From: Endocalyx cinctus | Lineage: Eukaryota; Ascomycota; Sordariomycetes; Amphisphaeriales; Apiosporaceae | DNA length: 64,000 bases | Assembly: GCA_001600455.1 (NCBI GenBank) | Contig: BCKC01000004.1 | Location: forward strand, 744,001 to 808,000 | Reading direction: 5' to 3' | Shown here: piece by piece, positions 58,275-64,000 of the stretch | How positions within the stretch are numbered: position 1 is the stretch's first letter | Layout of the letters: every line of letters starts with the position of its first letter | Notes under the pieces: model-generated | What the model was told of the DNA's origin: nothing | Database searches by the model: none | What the model saw: the letters and a program-made list of their open reading frames with translations, nothing else | Translations under genes and position numbers: made by a program

Positions 58275-61200
58275 TCAGCAACTTCGCACTATCTCTGCAT
58301 ACCTCATAAACTCCTCATCCCTCAACAGCACATCCAATTCCTCCGGATGCGTCCCCACTGAGAACTGGACGCTGCCGTCCCTGCCCAAGGGGAATATGTA
58401 CAACACCCTTATACCGCGGTTCATGCGATCGAGTTGCGGTCGCATAGATTCGGGAGATCCCTTTTCGGTCGCGAAGAACTTGTCTCCGAACCGGATCTCG
58501 TCGTGCGGGTATAACATCATGTTAGCCATCATGGCGTTCATATGGTGGTCGAGTCCGACGAAGGACTTGACAATCTTGCGGTGATCGGGCACCGATTTCA
58601 GGATTGTGAAAGCGTCGTGCACGAGTGAAGGCGTGATGTACCCTCGGTATTGACGCATTAGGTTGGCGACGTGTCCAAGGCTCGTTGAGCTCGAGCATAG
58701 CTCTTCGACGGACATGGTGGGTCGATTCGTGAGCATGATCGTGCCGATATAATTCTCGGGAAGCTGCGTGGAGAAGTAAGGGCGGCCGTCGATGGTTAGT
58801 TCGAGGATAGTCTTATCGTCCGGTCCGAAGGTTACGTTGTGGACTTCCTTGGCTGCCTGGTAACGGGCTTTCAGAGCAGATCGCCATACGAATGCCTGCA
58901 CGATATCGTTCTCCGATAGCTTGACCCCTTGGACTTCGGCGTCTGTCGTGATATCTGCCTTCAATTTTTCTAACATTTCAGGCTGAATCTTAAACATGTT
59001 CGTCGTCAAGGATCTATCATCCCGTGGGGGTACCCAGGCAGAAGAGAATTTGGGTTGAGGCGGGAGAGTCCATTGTTTTGAAACTTCTGGGGAGACAGCA
59101 AGAGAAGCCGCCTCGACCTCGGATGGTGGGTTGAATGGTATGAATCCCCACGTACCAGGGTCGACCTCTTCAGCCGTTCGTTGAGCAGCCCAGCCTTCTT
59201 GCTCGTGAATGATGTCCAATAAGTCATGGTTGAAACTCATCTCCGGATCGTACCAGTCGCACGTAGCCTCCTTGTCTCCTTGGAGGTACCGACAGTTCTC
59301 AGCCCAGGCCTTGACGATGGTCATGGCACCTATACCATCAATGCAAGCATGGTTGATCTCGACGGCAAGAATGCATCCCCCCTTGACAAAGTTGGCCTGC
59401 GCATTGAGCATGTCCGCTGGTAGTTGAGGGATGAGGTCGTCTCGCATGAGAAGACTATCCTTAACGGAATTGGGGTGGAATTCGGCGTTACGCAGTTGTT
59501 CAAATGACGGCAACACGTCTGATAGATCCTTGTAGACGAGACGATTGTGCACAGAGGCGGCCATGGATAGCGGAGGGATGGTTATGCACAGGTCTCCTTG
59601 AGAGTATCCGATTTCCGCTTCCGGACGTGGGATCACCTTGCCACTTAGGGCAGGGATCATGTCAAATGTACGGTTGAGACCGTCGCTCAAATTGGCAAAC
59701 ACGTCCTGAAAGGAGACACCCTCGTGGATTGGCAAGTATGCGGTCAGACACATGGCACTGTGCGAGCAGGTATAGTCAAACGCATTTAATTTGAACGTTT
59801 GTCGTGCTCTGTGCTGGGCCATCATATCCCTCATCTTAGACGAGGCATCATTCACCTTCTTGGTGGGTGAGGACTGTGAGATTTTCGACTCCTCTACCAG
59901 TTGTGCAATCACGTCAGAGAGTTTGGCTACGGTGGAGTTAGCGTAAACGTGTCGAACAGCGATCTGGTCGCCCAGCCCCGTGCCGGCTCGAATCTTCTTA
60001 ACCGCCGAGACAACACCTAGGGAGTCTAGCCCAAGGTCGAAGAGATTCGCGTCCAGGGGAATATCATCCCCCTGGGATTCGTGTAGCAAGGGGCGAAGGA
60101 TCTCGCAAACACCATCCTGTATCGATTTAATTGAGATGGTGCCAAGGAGGTTTACGGTGGAGAAAACGTCATTTATTCGAGAGTTGTAGAATCTCTCAAT
60201 ATAATCGGTGTAGAGCGCTAGGGTGGCTGGTCTCTTTACCGTACCCTTGTCTGTGCGGAAGAAAGGCTTGTCGGGTGATGCGAAAGTGACATATTCTCTC
60301 AAAAGCTGGTTCTTGTGTCGAGACATCGAGTTAGCTTTCTTGACGATCTCCCAAATACTCTCAATCATCTCGTCCGATTTATTGGTCGGATCCTTCAACT
60401 CGATCAGCAGACCAGCTTGGGGCTTTCCAGTTCCGAAAACTAAGCATCCCTTAATGGCCGGATGAGTAGTCACATAAGCTTCAGTTTCCAGAGGCGAGAT
60501 CTTATATCCGTTGGAAAGGACGACAAGATCATCACTTCGTCCCTTGAAAGCCCATAAGTTAGACTTAGTTGGGTGTCTCATGTACAAATCCTTAAAGTTG
60601 ATAGTTTCTTTTTCCGGGAAAGTGTGAAATATTCCCTGGAAAAGAGGCCAGTGTGGGTTACGATGCACCCAGTGCTCATACGTGTCCTGATCAAGTTGCT
60701 TGAACTCGAAACCGGAGTAAGGGTGGAAGCAGAACCAGAACCAGTCTTCCCTTGCTGGGACTAGATTGCCTATAAATAGACCCTCCGTTGTGCCGGTCAA
60801 ATTCAGCACTCTGATGACTTCGTTGACCTTTCCGGCACTAAGAGGACTGACGGGACCGCCAGACGCGCAGATGAATTTGGATGGCTTAAACTTCTCCAAC
60901 ACATCGGGCGTCTCGCCAAGTTCGTCAACCAGGGAGGGTACCATGCTCCAGATATCGATCTTCGCCTGCTCCGCGAGGGTTTCTATGAGGTTCATGTTAG
61001 GCAGTGTACCGGAGGGCCCCAAAATGCAGTGCAAGTTGAAGAGTGCGGGCATCAGAATATCCATGATGATGCCGGCTCCCTAATGTCATCACAGTTAGCC
61101 AAGAGATGTTTATCTAGCTGGATGCATGTAGTACGTACGTGGCTCATGGGGAAAGATGAATAAATCCTATCTCCTTCTTTCCAGTCAGATGTCCACGGGA

Positions 61201-63450
61201 CTAATCCGTCATCTCCCTCGACAGGAGGCAGCAACCGCACCGCGTCCATGGTACCAATAAGACCATGAGACCAGGGAATGGGTTTAGGTACTCCCGTAGT
61301 TCCGGAAGTGTGTAGATAGCAGAACGGGTCATCAATGGCTTGGTCGAATGTTTTCGTATATGGGAAAGGCACAGTGGACTCGGCATCGAGAAGTTCGTCG
61401 AGTGTAGGCATCTTCAAAACGTTCATGGAACGTTTCTGTAGAACCTCTTTGACTAGAGGTACTGGAGACGCATCACCTGCATTAACCCAGATGTCACACT
61501 TGGTTGCCTCGAGAACTGCTAATGCCCCTTCGGTGTTATTTTTGGGCGACAAGAATAATGCCTGTTGAGAGGAATACGTGTTAGCCTGTTAAGAATATCC
61601 GTAGATGCTTTGCTATAGCACCATAGACGTACCGCATAGCCAACTTTGACACAGGCATATGTTAATAAAATGTGTCTCAGATCATCTAAATATGTCAGTC
61701 ATTTTGATCCCCGACTTCATAAGAGTATCGAACTTACGAGGTCCTATGTAGCCCACGGGCTGAATCGAGCTAGGTTTTCCAACCTTCTCCACAAGCCACC
61801 AAGCAGTCCTATCAACAGCCTTGGTGAATGCACGTGCAGAAATGTCCGAGAAGCTAAGAGAGCCGTCGCTGGAAACCTTAGCAAGCGAGAACACGACGCG
61901 TTCTGGCTCAGTAGCAGCCAAGCTATCCATGATCTGCGGGATAAGCCGCCGACCGTACGGCTCCACCTCGGCCTCTTCCGTCAACGACACAGTGCTGATC
62001 TTGTCCTCAGCCACAAGGTCCGGACTGCTAAGCGTAATACTAGGAGGGCTATCGATTTTTGGGGTCGAAGTGCCGGCGCTCGAGCGAGCCGAAAAGACGG
62101 AGCTCTTACCCGGTGACGAGGGGGGCGAAGAAGATACCGACCCCGCAGAAGATGCCGAGGGTGTAGAAGCCCGGCTAAGGTACTCGCTAGCAGTGAGGGC
62201 TTTGGCGGGAGCGAGGTAGCTTGCCGGTGCTTCGGTGATACCGACGCCGTCGGCGGATGGCTTTTCCTTGAAGTGGCTGGGGACACCATCGACGTATACT
62301 GTCTCTAGCCTATCGTCCTTGCTGAACTCGCCCATGGGCGCGCTAATCCATTCTCCGGTAGCTAATTGGGCAACACTGCAGTGCCACGGAGTGGTGAAGC
62401 CGGTCTTGGTATTGAGGAGAGATATCGAAATCTTGGAACCGCCGCCCATAGATTCGTGGATGGAAAGTCGTAGATGATTAGGGAAGGCGTTCTTGACGGC
62501 GCCGGCAAAAGCCTAATTTAGGAAACGGGAAGTTAGAAATCGAAGAAAACGGGTTAATGCGATTTGTTATTTTCACTCACATATCCTCGTATCAGCATTT
62601 GCTTGGCAAGGTACTTGCAGTCTCTCTTATAGGCGTTGCCACTTCGCTCAGCGCCTTGAGGGAAAATGTGCTTTAAATCCGACTCGAGGAACCTTTTGTA
62701 TCCTAGGTAGGTTAGCTTCGTATCGGGATTGTTGGCGATCTCGTAGTCAATGTCGAGATCTTCTCGACCGTATCTATTCAGAAGCAGGCGGCGGAAGTTC
62801 GTGCAGTTGGCTACGTAGATGATTTCCTTCATCTGGGCCGGTAAAGGGAAGTCGAGCAGATCACGCATTCTAGAGAACCCAATGCAGTTGAACTTCTTTC
62901 GGATGGCCATTTTTCTCAGGGCCTCTCCATACGCCCATGTGTCCTGATCGGATATGCACAATAAGTCTGATATAACAGTTAGTCAAGTGTTTCCCCGGCT
63001 GCGTAATGATAGTATATGGGTGCAAAATGTACCATTGTATGTGATACCATCCGAGATGATGGTAACCCTAGCTCCCGGCTGGTAAACCTTCTGTATGCGC
63101 TTGCACATCGTGTTCAGCCGGTCGAGGGCTAGCTCTTCGGCTTTATCCGGAAGACTTCCTAGAACCTTGTACACCTTGTTCGCGGATTTGAAAGGGAACG
63201 CAGGTAGACAAGCCTCGACCCGCTCCCCAGCCGCGACGAATCGACCGACGACGGGGATAAAGTGCTCGATATCTCGCTCTACCTCTCCTTCCGCGTGGTC
63301 GATTTTGTTTAGTGCATACTCGAAGACAATGTCTAAGATAAGACGAGATGTTTCTCTAACGGTGTCTTCGATCTGGTTAGTATCGGGGGCCGTTCGGTCC
63401 CCCGAGCGAAGGTCACCCATGGGGCGGACACCGGCGTGCGCCAATTCCAT
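58275..63450 (-). CDS. isocyanide synthase / NRPS-like megaenzyme (ICS-A-T-acyltransferase), CrmA-like architecture, six exons
   Basis: Exons 63450-63033, 62966-62581, 62512-61738, 61685-61633, 61561-61139 and 61079-58275 join in frame to 1619 residues. Residues about 25-345 are a DIT1/PvcA isocyanide synthase (GARVTIISDGITYND, CISDQDTWAYGEALRK, FPNHLRLSIHES, TPWHCSVAQL), which makes isonitriles from amino acids with ribulose-5-phosphate. After a Ser/Pro-rich linker, an adenylation domain (about 440-1000) shows A3 YLHTSGTTGVPKP, A5 NLTGTTEG, A7 GRSDDLVVLSNGYK and A10 GTVKRPAT with Lys967. A carrier follows with LFDLGLDSLG (Ser1038). The C-terminal 500 residues are a BAHD-type acyltransferase with His1262 and Asp1266 in NHACIDGIG. 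There is no condensation domain. This order is that of Aspergillus CrmA, which makes a valine-derived isocyanide. Substrate and product here are unknown. Confidence 0.92.
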
Positions 63451-63600
63451 GATGACTATGTCGAGTGGAACATCCTGTGGAGCGGTTAGTTAAGTTATGA
63501 TGTGATGTATACTAGTAAATTAGGTTCACAACTTACCAATGTTGGTACAAGCTATCTAGCAACGTCGCAAGTAACGGCACCCAACAGCTTCCCGCTATAC

Positions 63601-63712
63601 AGAATAACAAAAGAAATAAAGAAAGAAAGAAAAGAAAAGAAAAGAAAAAATATAGGAAAAGGAAAAGGAAATGAAAAAAAAAAAAGGAAAAGAGAAAAGA
63701 GAAAAGAGAAAA
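63601..63712. repeat. polypurine (A/G) tract, AAAGA-type repeats
   Basis: Over 100 bp of almost pure purine with AAAGA and AGAAA units, interrupted by TATA near 63650. On the coding strand of the gene below it is a CT-rich tract, common near fungal transcription starts. Confidence 0.75.
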
Positions 63713-63956
63713 CTGGTCAGTTCGAAGGTAGTTTACACATAACTACTTAGTTAAAGGTAAAACGGGTGTAGAGTAAGGCTAGGTTGATTCACGCCAGCTT
63801 TATAGAAGCTGTGATGAAGATTGCGTTGAAGATTGATAGTATATCTTGAAGATATTCTATTTCTGAAACCTAGTCCTCAGCGCATACTTGACAAATCGAG
63901 TTGCTTGGCGTAGTATAGATATCCTGTCAGAGTCAGAAACAATTTTCGAGTTGATA

Positions 63957-63982
63957 TATCTCGGTAGATTACTACCGAGATA
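63957..63982. promoter_or_regulatory. perfect 11-bp inverted repeat with CGG-N10-CCG, upstream of the isocyanide synthase gene
   Basis: Arms TATCTCGGTAG (63957-63967) and CTACCGAGATA (63972-63982) with a 4-bp ATTA spacer. Inside is CGG-N10-CCG, a form bound by Zn2Cys6 dimers (Put3 prefers this spacing). It is about 510 bp from the start codon. Binding is inference. Confidence 0.45.
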
Positions 63983-64000
63983 AATATGGTTATTTTTAAA

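Larger units (their letters stand above)
63451..64000. other. 5' region of the isocyanide synthase gene
   Basis: The leader probably contains an intron at 63475-63536 (GTAAGT, branch CTAAC, acceptor CACAG). Just after it an upstream ATG opens a tiny frame, MFHST (63473-63456), before the main start at 63450. No frame continues in-phase upstream with an ATG, which supports Met at 63450 as the start. Beyond lies a pyrimidine-rich tract (on the coding strand) and then the promoter. Confidence 0.5.

Overview
The window is nuclear DNA of a filamentous ascomycete (Pezizomycotina). Coding regions are interrupted by short introns of about 50-130 bp with GT..AG ends and CTAAC-like branch sites. The proteins are fungus-typical: Zn2Cys6 regulator, F-box proteins, AA14 LPMO, PL1 pectate lyase, M28 aminopeptidase, sugar-porter MFS. 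Long gene-poor stretches and an extremely AT-rich dead transposon point to repeat-induced point mutation (RIP). The plant-cell-wall enzymes suggest a plant-associated or saprotrophic lifestyle. I cannot name the species.

Layout. 1-284 is the N-terminal end of a GNAT acetyltransferase, cut by the window edge. After a 4.3 kb gene-poor stretch comes an F-box protein (4564-6411, -). A 2.7 kb RIP-degraded TIR transposon (6919-9616) carries a much better preserved solo LTR (8232-8442). A Zn2Cys6 regulator (10479-11888, +) lies tail-to-tail with a four-exon amidase (11931-13753, -). An NmrA-like reductase, a 383 bp MITE and a 5'-truncated scytalone-dehydratase-like gene follow, then a SLATT-like two-TM protein (19434-20279, -). 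The 20-26 kb region is sparse and holds two weak hypothetical genes.

From 26.5 to 45 kb there are: a caspase-like protein (three exons), a DJ-1/PfpI protein (two exons), a small secreted protein, a secreted M28 aminopeptidase (four exons), an F-box protein, an SRR1-like protein fused to a chromodomain, and an NAD(P)-dependent reductase. At 45.7-49.3 kb lie a fungal-specific hypothetical gene and a mutated neighbour with RIP-like stop codons. A cell-wall-degrading pair follows (AA14 LPMO 50222-51412, six exons; PL1 pectate lyase 52440-53696, five exons). Next are a 684 bp hAT-like MITE with an 8-bp target duplication, a second copy of the solo LTR, a sugar-porter MFS gene, and a very large secondary-metabolism gene at 58275-63450 (-).

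The most notable locus is that last gene. Reconstructed from six exons it encodes about 1619 residues in the order isocyanide synthase (DIT1/PvcA) - adenylation domain - phosphopantetheine carrier - BAHD-type acyltransferase. This is the architecture I know from the Aspergillus CrmA isocyanide synthase/NRPS-like enzyme. A perfect 11-bp inverted repeat containing CGG-N10-CCG lies about 510 bp upstream of its start, a plausible Zn2Cys6 binding site. The window ends before any further cluster genes on that side can be seen. All exon joins here are my own reading from splice signals, frame and family fit, and have not been tested against transcripts.
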